Made by a program: the position numbers and the translations under genes
The notes under the pieces: model-generated
Databases searched by the model: none
What the model was told of the DNA's origin: nothing
The model's input: only the letters and a program-made list of their open reading frames with translations
Assembly: GCF_945862485.1 (NCBI RefSeq)
Contig: NZ_CAMAYF010000007.1
Coordinates: 1 to 64,000, forward strand
Direction: 5' to 3'
DNA from: Sphingorhabdus sp. EL138
GTDB taxonomy: Bacteria > Pseudomonadota > Alphaproteobacteria > Sphingomonadales > Sphingomonadaceae
DNA: 64,000 nt
In this document: in pieces, positions 45,619-54,563 of the stretch
Numbering within the stretch: position 1 is the stretch's first letter
How the letters are laid out: each line of letters opens with the position of its first letter

Positions 45619-45637
45619 GCTGCTCTCCCGATTATCT

Positions 45638-45655
45638 CTTAACTGCACGCTTAAA
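45638..45655. promoter_or_regulatory. candidate TetR operator, copy A
   Basis: CTTAACTGCACGCTTAAA matches the palindrome at 55895-55912 in 14 of 18 positions. It stands between the divergent SCPx-like gene (start 45618) and CoA-transferase gene (start 45695), where one bound repressor could control both. Confidence 0.55.
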
Positions 45656-45694
45656 TATGCTAGCTATCGATGCAAGGCTTTTGGGAGAGTGGAA

Positions 45695-46939
45695 ATGGCA
45701 AAATGGCCGAAATTGACATGGGACACAGAACCAACCGGACCGCTGAAAGGCATTAAGGTCATTGATATGTCTACGGTGGTACTTGGGCCTTATGCCACTT
45801 TGCAATTTGCAGACTTGGGCGCCGAAGTTATCAAGATCGAGAATAGCGAAGGTAATACGCCCGGCGATCTGATGCGTCACGGCGGCGATTCACCCACCAA
45901 GCAGCATGGGCCGATATTCACTGCGCTCAACCGCAACAAAAAAGCGATCAACCTCAACATCAAAAAGCCTAAGGACAAAGCCGTGCTTGAGGCATTGTTG
46001 GAAGATGCCGATGTGTTCATCCACAATGTCCGCATGGCCGGCGTCGAGCGACTTGGCTTTGGCTATGAGGGGGTGAAGGCGATCAACCCTGATATCATTT
46101 ATGTCCACTGCGCCGGCTTTGGCGCGGGTGGCGCTTATGGTGAACGACAAGCGTATGATGACATCATTCAAGCCGCTTCTGGCTTCGCCGCGTTAAGTGA
46201 ACAACGTGACGGCAAGCGACCCAATTATGCGCCCAGCCTCGTCGCCGACAAGGTAAGCGGCTTGTTCGCGGCCAACGCCACCATGGCGGCGCTGCTTGCA
46301 CGCGCGGGCGGACAAGGCGGGCAATTTGTCCAAGTGCCAATGTTCGAATGCTTCACTTGGTTCAACATGGTGGAAAATCTGTGGGGCGAAACCTTCGTCC
46401 CCGGCAATGGCCGCATGGGCTACACGCGCTCCGTCAACCCGCGCCGACGGCCATATCCCACGAAGGACAGCTTCATCGCCATTGTGCCCTATAACGACCG
46501 GCAATGGGCAAAGTTTTTCGAACTGGGCGGGCGGCCCAATGTCTTCGATGATCCCCGCTTTGCAACATATCAGGATCGCACCAAGCACACAGGCGAGCTT
46601 TATGCGTTGATTGAGGAAGTTAGCGGGCTGTACACGACTGCTGAATGGCTTGAGCTGTTGGCACAACATGACATTCCGGCGATGAAATATAACCGCTTGG
46701 CAGATGTGCTAGCCGATCCGCATTTGGCCGATGTCGGGTTTTTTGAAGAGTTGGAATCGCCAGATATCGGCAAATATCGTTCGATGAAGCATCCCGTGCA
46801 TTATGCCGGAACGCCTATAACAAACTATGCACATCCGCCGATGCTGGATGCCGATGGGGATAAGATTAAGGCGGCGTTGGGTATGGAATTCCCTCCGTCA
46901 TTGGGAGAGGATAAACCTAAACCAACAACCCGCGCATGA
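45695..46939 (+). CDS. CaiB/BaiF family CoA transferase (family III)
   Basis: 414 aa. Family III marks: KVIDMSTVVLGPYATLQFAD, GAEVIKIENSEGNTPGDL, NRNKKAINLNIKKPKDK, and an aspartate in RQAYDDIIQAASG that fits the catalytic position. It moves CoA between acids, or racemises acyl-CoA as in Amacr. ATG 45695 has GGGAGAG upstream. The 3' end overlaps the converging TetR gene by 23 bp. It belongs to the acyl-CoA cluster by place and by the shared palindrome. Confidence 0.9.
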   Translation: MAKWPKLTWDTEPTGPLKGIKVIDMSTVVLGPYATLQFADLGAEVIKIENSEGNTPGDLMRHGGDSPTKQHGPIFTALNRNKKAINLNIKKPKDKAVLEALLEDADVFIHNVRMAGVERLGFGYEGVKAINPDIIYVHCAGFGAGGAYGERQAYDDIIQAASGFAALSEQRDGKRPNYAPSLVADKVSGLFAANATMAALLARAGGQGGQFVQVPMFECFTWFNMVENLWGETFVPGNGRMGYTRSVNPRRRPYPTKDSFIAIVPYNDRQWAKFFELGGRPNVFDDPRFATYQDRTKHTGELYALIEEVSGLYTTAEWLELLAQHDIPAMKYNRLADVLADPHLADVGFFEELESPDIGKYRSMKHPVHYAGTPITNYAHPPMLDADGDKIKAALGMEFPPSLGEDKPKPTTRA

Positions 46940-47555
46940 TCAGGTCAATGGTGTGCTCGCGATAGGCATCGCGCATATTCTCGTCGAAATCGTCCTGATT
47001 GTAACAGTGGCGCAGCACCAACCGCGATGAATAGAAACGGTCGGCTGCGCCGGTCACGGTGAAGTAGAAAAATTGCGGGTCGGTTTTACGGAACTTACCG
47101 GCCTTTACGCCTTGCGCAATAAGCACTTCGTAGACGTTGGAAATGGGCTTGAGATAAAGTTCCGCAATGCGCGCAGCTTCGGCAGGGGCGCTATCGCGGA
47201 CCATGCGCATCAGCAGGCGGTTGAGATAGGGGAAGGCATGATAGGTGTCGATAACAGCGCCGATATGGATGCGCAATTTTTCGGCAGGCTGCATGTCTTT
47301 GGCCACCAAAGCGCCTAGGCTTTGCACGATATTGCCCATGTCGCGATCAAGCAACGCCAGCATCAGACCGTTTTTATTACCGAAATAATATTTGACCAGA
47401 GCACTGTTGAGGCCAGCGCGCAACGACAATTCGGACAGTGACAGGTCAATCGTATCGCCATCGCGCATGATCTGGCTGGCAGCTTCAATCAATTGATCGC
47501 GCGCGTTATTGCCATCGGCTGAATCGCTCCCCAGTCTTGGTCCTGTTGTCGCCAT
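46917..47555 (-). CDS. TetR family regulator of the acyl-CoA cluster
   Basis: 212 aa. The helix-turn-helix is at about 38-62 (LSLSELSLRAGLNSALVKYY then FGNKNGLMLALLD). The C-terminal ligand domain is alpha-helical and has no recognisable specificity. It is the last gene of a minus-strand operon 27 bp after a crotonase gene, so it would be self-regulated through the palindrome at 50677. The ligand is probably an acyl-CoA intermediate (inference). Confidence 0.88.
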   Translation of the reverse strand: MATTGPRLGSDSADGNNARDQLIEAASQIMRDGDTIDLSLSELSLRAGLNSALVKYYFGNKNGLMLALLDRDMGNIVQSLGALVAKDMQPAEKLRIHIGAVIDTYHAFPYLNRLLMRMVRDSAPAEAARIAELYLKPISNVYEVLIAQGVKAGKFRKTDPQFFYFTVTGAADRFYSSRLVLRHCYNQDDFDENMRDAYREHTIDLIMRGLLV

Positions 47556-47582
47556 TGGTGCTCGTTCCCGCTTTACCTAAGG

Positions 47583-48455
47583 TTACTTATAAACAGGTTC
47601 ATCCCACCATGGAAAGAAGTCAGGCAAGTCTGTGGACACTTTGTCGGGGTAAACCGGACTGCGCTTCTCCAGAAAGCTGGTGATGCCCTCTTCTGCATCA
47701 CCGGACCGCGAACGGCGGTAAATTGCCCGGCTGTCAATGGCATGCGCCGCCATGGGATGATCCGCCGCAGAAAGCCGCCACAGCATGGCGCGGGTAAGGG
47801 CAATAGATACTGGCGCCGTATTATCGGCTATCTCACGCGCTAAATTCCGCGCCGCTTCCATCAATTCGGTCGGCGCGTGGACAGAGCGAACAAGGCCGCC
47901 GTTTAAGGCCTCACCGGCATCAAACACCCGACCCGTCATGCACCATTCCAACGCCTGTTGCATGCCAACCAAGCGGGGCAGGAACCAGCTAGAGGCCGCC
48001 TCTGGTACAATCCCGCGCCGCGCAAAGACAAAACCAAAGCGCGCGGTGTCGCTCGCCAAACGGAAATCCATCGGCAATTGCATCGTTGCACCAATGCCCA
48101 CCGAGGCGCCATTGATTGCGCCGATAACCGCTTTTTTGCATTGAAAAATTCGTAGCGTCAGCCGACCGCCAGAGTCGCGCACGCGCTCGTCCGAAAGCGA
48201 TTCTACCTCCGATTGGTTAGCAAACACATCGCCGCCCGCCTCCGGCGTAAGATCCGCGCCCGCACAAAAGGCGCGTTCACCGGACCCAGTAACGATGACC
48301 GCTCGCACAGCATCATCAACATCCACCAGATCAAATGCCGCGCACATCTCGCGCATCATAATATTGGTAAATGCATTCATCTTTTCGGGACGATGCATCG
48401 TGATTGTGGCGATACCGTCAGCGACGGCATATTGTATCTGAGTGAATTCGGTCAT
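47583..48455 (-). CDS. enoyl-CoA hydratase/isomerase family protein
   Basis: 290 aa. Crotonase core: HRPEKMNAFTNIMMREM, the oxyanion loop ERAFCAGADLTPEAG, NGASVGIGATMQLPMDFRLA and FARRGIVPEAASSWFLPRLV, where E is in the acid/base position. The C-terminal extension (about 255-290, DLPDFFPWWDEP) is longer than in simple crotonases. It likely hydrates a 2-enoyl-CoA in the pathway of this cluster. Confidence 0.88.
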   Translation of the reverse strand: MTEFTQIQYAVADGIATITMHRPEKMNAFTNIMMREMCAAFDLVDVDDAVRAVIVTGSGERAFCAGADLTPEAGGDVFANQSEVESLSDERVRDSGGRLTLRIFQCKKAVIGAINGASVGIGATMQLPMDFRLASDTARFGFVFARRGIVPEAASSWFLPRLVGMQQALEWCMTGRVFDAGEALNGGLVRSVHAPTELMEAARNLAREIADNTAPVSIALTRAMLWRLSAADHPMAAHAIDSRAIYRRSRSGDAEEGITSFLEKRSPVYPDKVSTDLPDFFPWWDEPVYK

Positions 48456-48480
48456 AGCAATTGGCCTCGCAATGAAACCG

Positions 48481-48548
48481 AAGCCCTAAGCCGCAGTTGC
48501 ATAGCGGCTGTGGCCTTCGAAGGGCGTCGCGTGAACGCCTCAGGGCTT
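48481..48548. other. structured intergenic region between SDR and crotonase genes
   Basis: An outer 7-bp inverted repeat, AAGCCCT (48481-48487) and AGGGCTT (48542-48548), encloses a hairpin AGCCGC/GCGGCT (48489-48509) and the palindrome CCTTCGAAGG (48514-48523). It may be a diverged member of the repeat type at 54564-54656. It lies in a 115-bp operon gap and would be transcribed. Confidence 0.45.
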
Positions 48549-48570
48549 GGGTTGTTGTTCATAGCTTCTA

Positions 48571-49353
48571 TTACCGGGGGGCCATCCGGATCGCACCATC
48601 AACGCGCACATCTTCGCCGTTGAAATACCCACATTCGATCATCGTTATCGCAACTTGCGCAAATTCGTGCGGATGGCCAAGACGCTTCGGGAAGGGCACA
48701 GATGCCGCAAGCGCGTCTTTGACGGCTTGCGGTGCACCATTCATCAACGGCGTGTTGAAAATGCCCGGCAATATGGTGTTGATGCGGATGCCTTCGCTCA
48801 TCAAATCGCGGGCTATAGGCAAGGTCATGCCAACAATGCCGCCCTTGGATGCGGAATAAGCCGCTTGGCCCATCTGACCGTCTTCAGCCGCAACCGACGC
48901 GGTGTTGACCATCGCACCACGTTCACCATCTTCCATCGGCTCCAGTGTCAACATGCCCGCGGCCGACTTGGCGATGCAACGGAACGTGCCAACCAGGTTA
49001 ATCTGAATGATGCGGTCAAAGGCATCGAGCGGGAAATGCTTAATCGAACCGTCTTCCTTCGAACGGCTGGCGGTCTTGGCAGCGTTGCCCGTTCCAGCGC
49101 AGTTCACCAAGATACGTTCCTGGCCATGCGCCGCGCGTGCCTTGGCAAAACCGGCGTCAACGCTTTCGTCGCTAGTAACGTTGACATTGCAAAACACGCC
49201 GCCAATCTCAGCGGCAACGGCTTCACCCTTATCGGCTTGCAAGTCGAAAATCGCGACCTTCACGCCCTTTGCAGCGAGCGCCCGTGCAGTCACTTCGCCA
49301 AGGCCCGATGCGCCGCCAGTAACGACGGCTGCGACTGTTGAGTCCAATTTCAT
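48571..49353 (-). CDS. SDR family 3-hydroxyacyl-CoA dehydrogenase-like protein
   Basis: 260 aa. NAD-binding VVTGGASGLGEVTARALAAK, catalytic S153, Y166 and K170 (NTASVAAEDG, AAYSASKGG). It resembles human HSD10-type 3-hydroxyacyl-CoA dehydrogenases (CNVNVTSDESV, INLVGTFRCI). It would oxidise the 3-hydroxyacyl-CoA made by the crotonase. ATG 49353 follows CGGAGCG. An upstream in-frame extension would translate part of the REP repeat and is rejected. Confidence 0.88.
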   Translation of the reverse strand: MKLDSTVAAVVTGGASGLGEVTARALAAKGVKVAIFDLQADKGEAVAAEIGGVFCNVNVTSDESVDAGFAKARAAHGQERILVNCAGTGNAAKTASRSKEDGSIKHFPLDAFDRIIQINLVGTFRCIAKSAAGMLTLEPMEDGERGAMVNTASVAAEDGQMGQAAYSASKGGIVGMTLPIARDLMSEGIRINTILPGIFNTPLMNGAPQAVKDALAASVPFPKRLGHPHEFAQVAITMIECGYFNGEDVRVDGAIRMAPR

Positions 49354-49376
49354 TATTTGCGCTCCGTTTCTAGTTC

Positions 49377-49466
49377 CGTCATGCTGAACTTGTTTCAGCA
49401 TCCATCTCTCCACCGAGATTCTCGTTTGTGTGGTACGATGGACCCTGAAACAAGTTCAGGGTGACG
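49377..49466. repeat. REP doublet (REPIN-like) between thiolase and SDR genes, copy 2
   Basis: The same inverted units as at 26161-26251 are present, here at 49377-49402 and 49441-49466. They have identical hairpin arms and loops but a different 38-bp middle. It starts 17 bp after the thiolase stop and ends 23 bp before the SDR start on the minus strand. Conserved ends with a free middle fit mobilised REP doublets. Confidence 0.85.
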
Positions 49467-49483
49467 GTGGTTGTGGTTGCTGT

Positions 49484-50653
49484 TTACACCCGCTCAATAA
49501 TCGTGACGTTGGCCTGACCGCCGCCTTCGCACATCGTCTGCAGGCCATAGCGCCCGCCACGAGCCTCCAGCGCATTCAGTAATGTTGCCATCAACTTCGT
49601 CCCCGATGCACCCAATGGATGGCCAAGAGCAATCGCGCCGCCGTTGACATTGATCTTTGACCGGTCACCGCCTGTGTGCTTGAGCCAAGCCAAAGGCACA
49701 GGGGCAAAGGCTTCATTTACCTCGTACAAATCGATATCGGACATTTTCATGCCCGAACGCTGGAACGCGCGATCGGTTGCAAACAATGGTTCTTCCAACA
49801 TGATCACTGGGTCACCCGCCGTCACCGTCAAGTTGACGATCCGTGCGCGCGGGGTCAGACCATGTTCTTTCAACGCCTTTTCCGATACAATCAGAACCGC
49901 CGATGCGCCGTCGCAAATCTGGCTGGCGTTGGCGGCGGTAATACTCCCACCTTCCTGAAGCAATTTGACGCCCGACAGGCTTTCAAAGGTCGCGTCAAAG
50001 CGGATACCTTCATCGCTGCTATGGACAATCTTGCCTTCTGGCGTATCGACTTCCATGCCGACAATTTCATTTGCAAATGCACCGCTTTGCGTGGCCGCAA
50101 TTGCCTTTTGGTGTGATTCCAGCGCGAAGCGGTCAAGGTCTTCGCGTGTGAAACCATATTTCTTCACCAGCATTTCAGCACCCATGAACTGGCTGAATGT
50201 GATGCCCGGATAAGCTTCTTCCAAACGCGGGCTTTTATTTGTCCCCATGCCTTCTTTTTTGAACAGCATCGATGTCGCGCCCATTGGCACACGTGTCATG
50301 CTTTCGATGCCAGCGGCCAGCACGATGTCCTGCGTGCCTGACATGACACCTTGGGCGGCAAACATCATTGACTGCTGTGACGATCCACACTGGCGGTCAA
50401 TGCTGACCGAGGGGATGGAATTGGGCAAGCGCGAGGCAAGCACAATGTTACGGCCGACGTCGCCAGCTTGTTCGCCACCTTGCGACACGCAGCCCATGAT
50501 GACATCCTCAATCGCGGCAGGATCAAAATCATTGCGGTCGGCAATCGCGTCCAGCACGGCAGCACCCAAATCCACCGGATGCACGCCAGCAAGCTTACCG
50601 CCACGACGGCCACCAGCGGTACGAACCGCATCCACAATATAGGCGTGTGCCAT
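49484..50653 (-). CDS. acetyl-CoA C-acyltransferase (thiolase)
   Basis: 389 aa. Catalytic C89 (VSIDRQCGSSQQ), the histidine of NGGAIALGHPLGASGTK and the second cysteine of MCEGGGQANV are all present, as is NEAFAPVPLAW. It cleaves 3-oxoacyl-CoA in beta-oxidation. A palindrome of the TetR operator type lies 24 bp upstream of ATG 50653, so this gene probably starts a separate transcript that includes SDR, crotonase and TetR. Confidence 0.94.
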   Translation of the reverse strand: MAHAYIVDAVRTAGGRRGGKLAGVHPVDLGAAVLDAIADRNDFDPAAIEDVIMGCVSQGGEQAGDVGRNIVLASRLPNSIPSVSIDRQCGSSQQSMMFAAQGVMSGTQDIVLAAGIESMTRVPMGATSMLFKKEGMGTNKSPRLEEAYPGITFSQFMGAEMLVKKYGFTREDLDRFALESHQKAIAATQSGAFANEIVGMEVDTPEGKIVHSSDEGIRFDATFESLSGVKLLQEGGSITAANASQICDGASAVLIVSEKALKEHGLTPRARIVNLTVTAGDPVIMLEEPLFATDRAFQRSGMKMSDIDLYEVNEAFAPVPLAWLKHTGGDRSKINVNGGAIALGHPLGASGTKLMATLLNALEARGGRYGLQTMCEGGGQANVTIIERV

Positions 50654-50676
50654 ACTCAATCTCCTGTTGTTCAAAA

Positions 50677-50694
50677 TTTAATCAGACGATTAAA
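50677..50694. promoter_or_regulatory. candidate TetR operator, copy B
   Basis: TTTAATCAGACGATTAAA has perfect 6-bp arms TTTAAT/ATTAAA, with a C-G pair extending them in part. It is 23 bp upstream of the thiolase start codon and matches the palindrome at 55895 in 14 of 18 positions, including both arms. Confidence 0.65.
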
Positions 50695-50754
50695 CCTTGG
50701 AAGGGGAGAGTCAAGGGAGAGATTGGTTGTCTATAGTGACGCAGCAGTAAGACC

Positions 50755-50778
50755 CTCCCCATCTTTAGCGATGGGGAG
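50755..50778. terminator. hairpin after the aldehyde dehydrogenase gene
   Basis: A perfect 9-bp stem, CTCCCCATC (50755-50763) and GATGGGGAG (50770-50778), has loop TTTAGC. It is 9 bp after the ALDH stop on the minus strand, but no T-run follows in that direction. It may be a weak terminator or one more dispersed palindrome. Confidence 0.45.
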
Positions 50779-50787
50779 AGTTTAAAT

Positions 50788-52209
50788 TTAAGCCGCTTCG
50801 CGCGCGATCGTAATCACTTGCGGATAGGTAAACTCAAGCAAGCCCTCCTCGCCCAATTCCGTGCCGAAACCAGACTGCTTATGTCCGGCAAATGGCGCGT
50901 TGGGGGCGAGGTGCATGGATTCGTTAATCCAGACTGTGCCGGTTTCCAACTGCTCGGCGACTTCGACCGCAGCCTCTGGATTGCTGGTCCAGATGGAGCC
51001 GGCAAGTCCATAATCCGACGCGTTGGCGCGGCTAATGACTTCATTGATCGTTGAAAATTTCATCAACGGCATGACTGGGCCAAATTGTTCCTCTGCCACA
51101 ATCCGCGCGTCTTCAGGCGGGTTATCAAGCACGGTGACAGGCACGAAATAGCCGGGAATCGATGGGTCATGGTCGCCACCAGTGAGGAATTTATAGCCTT
51201 TGTCCTTCGCGTCCTGAATAAGCTCCAAAACGCGCTTATATTGTGGTTTGTTCTGAATGGGGCCAATTGCAGTACCCTGCTCAGCGCCATCGCCGACCTT
51301 CACCGCCTTGGCATAAGCCGCAATCGCAGCGGACAGTTCGTCATAAATATCTTCATGAATATAGATACGCTTGGCCGCAATGCAGACTTGGCCTGCATTG
51401 TAAAAGCTTGCCCAAAACAGCTTTTCCGCGACCTTGCCCACATCGGCATCGGGCAGAACAATCGCGGCGTCATTACCGCCCAATTCAAGCGTAATGCGCT
51501 TCAAATCCTTAGACGCGGACTCCATCACGCGCTTGCCGGTGGCAGTCGAACCCGTGAAAGTGATCTTGTTGATGTCGGGGTGCGACGTCAGCAATGGTCC
51601 CAGCGCATCGCCACCCGTGATGATGTTGAGCACGCCTGGCGGGAATACGCCCGCCATGAGCTCGGCCAAACGCAAGGTCGCCAGCGGCGTAAACGGCGAT
51701 GGCTTGAGCACCATTGTGCAGCCGGACAACAACGCAGGCACAATCTTCTGGATTGCCATCAACACCGGGAAATTCCACGGCACGATGCCACCAACGACGC
51801 CAACGGGCACGCGGCGTGTGCGGCTCAAACGCTTGTCGCTATCCTCGGTGATTTTCTCTTCCAAATTCAGCATCGGCAAAGCGCGCGTCATGCCCACGCA
51901 GCCCGCTATTTCACTGCCCGCCTGCATATGCGGCTTACCCTGTTCAGCGGTCAATAAACGCATCAGCTCGTCGCTGTTCGTCTTGATCACGTCTGCCATT
52001 TTGGCGAACAGAGCGCGGCGTTCTTCAACGCTCGTCTTCTTCCATGTCTGGAACGCAGCGCGCGCAGCGGCAACTGCCTTGTCGAGTTCGGCCTGACCGC
52101 AATCGGGGACCTGGCCAATGACCTGCTCGGTCGCTGGATTCACAACATCAATCCACTGGCCGTTATCCACCAGCTCGCCGTTGATTAGATTTTTATACTG
52201 GATGGTCAT
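50788..52209 (-). CDS. NAD-dependent aldehyde dehydrogenase
   Basis: 473 aa. The catalytic cysteine is in FYNAGQVCIAAKRIY, the base glutamate in ITLELGGNDAAIVL, the cofactor part is FTGSTATGKRV, and IVPWNFPVLMAIQK holds the asparagine. It oxidises an aldehyde to the acid. Placed next to a CoA ligase, it may make the acid that the ligase then activates. It is the last gene of the ACAD-ECH-ligase-ALDH unit. Confidence 0.9.
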   Translation of the reverse strand: MTIQYKNLINGELVDNGQWIDVVNPATEQVIGQVPDCGQAELDKAVAAARAAFQTWKKTSVEERRALFAKMADVIKTNSDELMRLLTAEQGKPHMQAGSEIAGCVGMTRALPMLNLEEKITEDSDKRLSRTRRVPVGVVGGIVPWNFPVLMAIQKIVPALLSGCTMVLKPSPFTPLATLRLAELMAGVFPPGVLNIITGGDALGPLLTSHPDINKITFTGSTATGKRVMESASKDLKRITLELGGNDAAIVLPDADVGKVAEKLFWASFYNAGQVCIAAKRIYIHEDIYDELSAAIAAYAKAVKVGDGAEQGTAIGPIQNKPQYKRVLELIQDAKDKGYKFLTGGDHDPSIPGYFVPVTVLDNPPEDARIVAEEQFGPVMPLMKFSTINEVISRANASDYGLAGSIWTSNPEAAVEVAEQLETGTVWINESMHLAPNAPFAGHKQSGFGTELGEEGLLEFTYPQVITIAREAA

Positions 52210-52244
52210 TGTCTATCTCCTGATGAGTCTGCGGCATTATAGCC

Positions 52245-53780
52245 TCAACTTGTCGGCTTGTCCTGCTTTGCCCAATATTCATCGCGCAGCAGGCGCTTAT
52301 ATAATTTTCCGGTATCATGGCGGGGAAGCTCCTCGTGAAAATCGATACGGCGCGGGATTTTGATACCCGATAGCTTCTCACGTGCGTAAGCGATTAGTGC
52401 GTCACGCAAATCATCGCCCGCGTCGGCCATATCGAGTGGCTGCACCACGGCGATAACCTCTTCGCCCATTTCGTCATGCGGGCCGCCGATGACCGCAACG
52501 TCGCGCACGCGGGGATGGGTTATCAAATGGTTCTCGATCTCTTGCGGATATATGTTCACGCCACCCGAAATGATCATGAAACTTTTACGGTCCGTGAGGT
52601 AGAGATAGCCCTCTTCATCCAGCCGCCCGACATCGCCCAATGTGGTCCAGCCATGCTTGTTCGTCGCGCCTTTGGTTTTTTCGGGATCATTATGGTAGCT
52701 GAAAGACGCGGCACTTTCGAAGAACACGGTTCCTTCTTGGCCCACGGGCACATCCTCGCCTTCTTCATCGCAAATATGCATCGTCGCATTCAACGCCCGG
52801 CCAACAGACCCCTTATGCGTCAGCCATTCCTCGCTGGAGATGAAGGTTATCCCCTGCCCCTCGGTCCCGGCATAATATTCCCGCAATACAGGGCCCCACC
52901 AGTCAATCATCGCCTCCTTGATCGGCACAGGACATGGCGCGGCGGCGTGGACGGCGCTCTGCAAGCTAGATACGTCGTAGTTGGAACGCATATCTTCAGG
53001 CAGCTTCAGCATGCGCGCAAAATGCGTTGGCACCCATTGGCTGGCGGTAATCTTGTATGTCTCGATAGCCGCAAGCGCCGCTTCAGGATCGAACTTCTCC
53101 ATCACCACGACCGTGCCGCCAAGGCGGTGCACCGCTGTACACCAGCGTAACGGAGCGGCATGATAAAGCGGGGCGGGGGACAAATAAATACTATCGCCCG
53201 AAAATTTGAACGCCATCATAGCAAGGCCAGCAAGCACGTTGGGGGCGGCAATATTGGCGTCTTCGGGCAGCGGGAAGCGAATACCCTTCGGCTGCCCAGT
53301 CGTGCCCGAACTATACAACATGTCGGTGCCCGCGCGCTCATCGGCCACCGGCGTGATGGGCATATCGGCGACCGCATCGGCGTAATTTTCCCATCCGGCA
53401 TGTGCGCCGCCAAGGCTGAAACGCGTAACCGAGCATTCAATCTGGTCCAGCACCGCACCAAGATAAGGCGACGCAAAAAGCGCCTTCGACCCGCTGTCCT
53501 TCAAGATATAATCGATTTCGGACGCCGTGAGACGGCAACTGATGGCGACATAGATCAGCCCCGCCCGTTGTGCGCCCCAGGCAAGATCAAAAAATTCGGC
53601 ACGGTTTTCGAGGCAAATTGCCACCGTATCGCCATGCTGAAGCCCAAGCGCCCGAAACAAATGGGCGCACTGGTTGGAACGTTCATCAAGTTGCTTGTAT
53701 GATATGGTCTCGCCCGACCCCGCCATGATGACGGCGGGCTTATCAGGATGTGCGGCGGCGTGGACGACGGGATGGCCCAT
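52245..53780 (-). CDS. acyl-CoA synthetase (AMP-forming)
   Basis: 511 aa ANL-family enzyme. AMP-binding P-loop MLYSSGTTGQPKGIRFPL, motif YYAGTEGQGITF, GWTTLGDVGRLDEEGYLYLT and the C-terminal hinge/lysine region VNIYPQEIENHLITHP, ending KIPRRIDFHEELPRHDTGKL. It makes an acyl-AMP then an acyl-CoA from a carboxylic acid; chain type is not predictable. It starts 1 bp after the crotonase stop. Confidence 0.92.
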   Translation of the reverse strand: MGHPVVHAAAHPDKPAVIMAGSGETISYKQLDERSNQCAHLFRALGLQHGDTVAICLENRAEFFDLAWGAQRAGLIYVAISCRLTASEIDYILKDSGSKALFASPYLGAVLDQIECSVTRFSLGGAHAGWENYADAVADMPITPVADERAGTDMLYSSGTTGQPKGIRFPLPEDANIAAPNVLAGLAMMAFKFSGDSIYLSPAPLYHAAPLRWCTAVHRLGGTVVVMEKFDPEAALAAIETYKITASQWVPTHFARMLKLPEDMRSNYDVSSLQSAVHAAAPCPVPIKEAMIDWWGPVLREYYAGTEGQGITFISSEEWLTHKGSVGRALNATMHICDEEGEDVPVGQEGTVFFESAASFSYHNDPEKTKGATNKHGWTTLGDVGRLDEEGYLYLTDRKSFMIISGGVNIYPQEIENHLITHPRVRDVAVIGGPHDEMGEEVIAVVQPLDMADAGDDLRDALIAYAREKLSGIKIPRRIDFHEELPRHDTGKLYKRLLRDEYWAKQDKPTS

Positions 53781-53781
53781 G

Positions 53782-54540
53782 TTACTCCCCCCGCCAATTT
53801 GGTTTGCGCTTTTCGGCAAAGGCCAAAGCGCCTTCACGCGAGTCCTTCGACGCAAAAACAGGCCCGCTAATTTCGCTCTGCTTCTGCCACATTTCGTTGG
53901 AATTCCAGTCGGGGCGTTCATTAATGATACGCTTCGTTGCAATCAATGCTAGGGGTCCATTGGCGGCGACCTTGGCAGCAAGCTCAAGCGCAGCATCAAT
54001 GGCAGCGCCCTCCGTCACGCGGTTCACAAAGCCTATTTCATACGCCCGCTGCGCAGAGATAAAATCACCCGTCAGCGCGAGCTCCATCGCCATGCGTTTA
54101 CCAATAATCGATGGTAAGGTCAGCAAACCACCAGCGGCCGCGACAAGGCTGCGCTTGACCTCGGGAATACCGAATTGCGCCTTATCATTTGCTACCAAAA
54201 GGTCGCAAGCAATAGCAATTTCCATGCCGCCTGCGAGCGCATAGCCTTCGACTGCGCCAATGACCGGCTTAGCTGGCGGCGACTCAATAAAGCCTGCAAA
54301 ACCCTTGCCCTTGATGCTGGGTAGCTCTCCGCGCAGAAACGCCTTCAGATCCATGCCCGAGCAGAAAGTCCCGCCTGCGCCCGTGACGATCCCCGCATTC
54401 AAGCTTTTGTCGTTATCCAACTGCTCCATGGCCGCAGCGATGCCTTGCGCAACAGCCTGGTTGACTGAATTCTTAGCCTCGGGCCGGTTGATGGTGATGA
54501 TCAGGACACCGTCCTGGGCTTGAGTTAGGACTTCGGACAT
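53782..54540 (-). CDS. crotonase/enoyl-CoA hydratase family protein
   Basis: 252 aa. INRPEAKNSVNQAVAQGIAA, oxyanion loop GTFCSGMDLKAFLRGE, then GYALAGGMEIAIACDLLVA. The second catalytic glutamate of classical hydratases is not in its usual place (VKRSLVAAAGGLLTLP). This favours an isomerase, hydrolase or unusual hydratase. With the crotonase at 47583 it gives the cluster two crotonase steps. Confidence 0.86.
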   Translation of the reverse strand: MSEVLTQAQDGVLIITINRPEAKNSVNQAVAQGIAAAMEQLDNDKSLNAGIVTGAGGTFCSGMDLKAFLRGELPSIKGKGFAGFIESPPAKPVIGAVEGYALAGGMEIAIACDLLVANDKAQFGIPEVKRSLVAAAGGLLTLPSIIGKRMAMELALTGDFISAQRAYEIGFVNRVTEGAAIDAALELAAKVAANGPLALIATKRIINERPDWNSNEMWQKQSEISGPVFASKDSREGALAFAEKRKPNWRGE

Positions 54541-54563
54541 TCACACTCTCCTAAACAGTAACC

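Noticed and set aside
49354-49413. Twenty-codon N-terminal extension of the SDR gene
   Set aside because: It translates part of the REP unit (giving MLKQVQHDG), which is a known kind of mis-annotation. The ATG at 49353 has a good SD and the correct Rossmann start.
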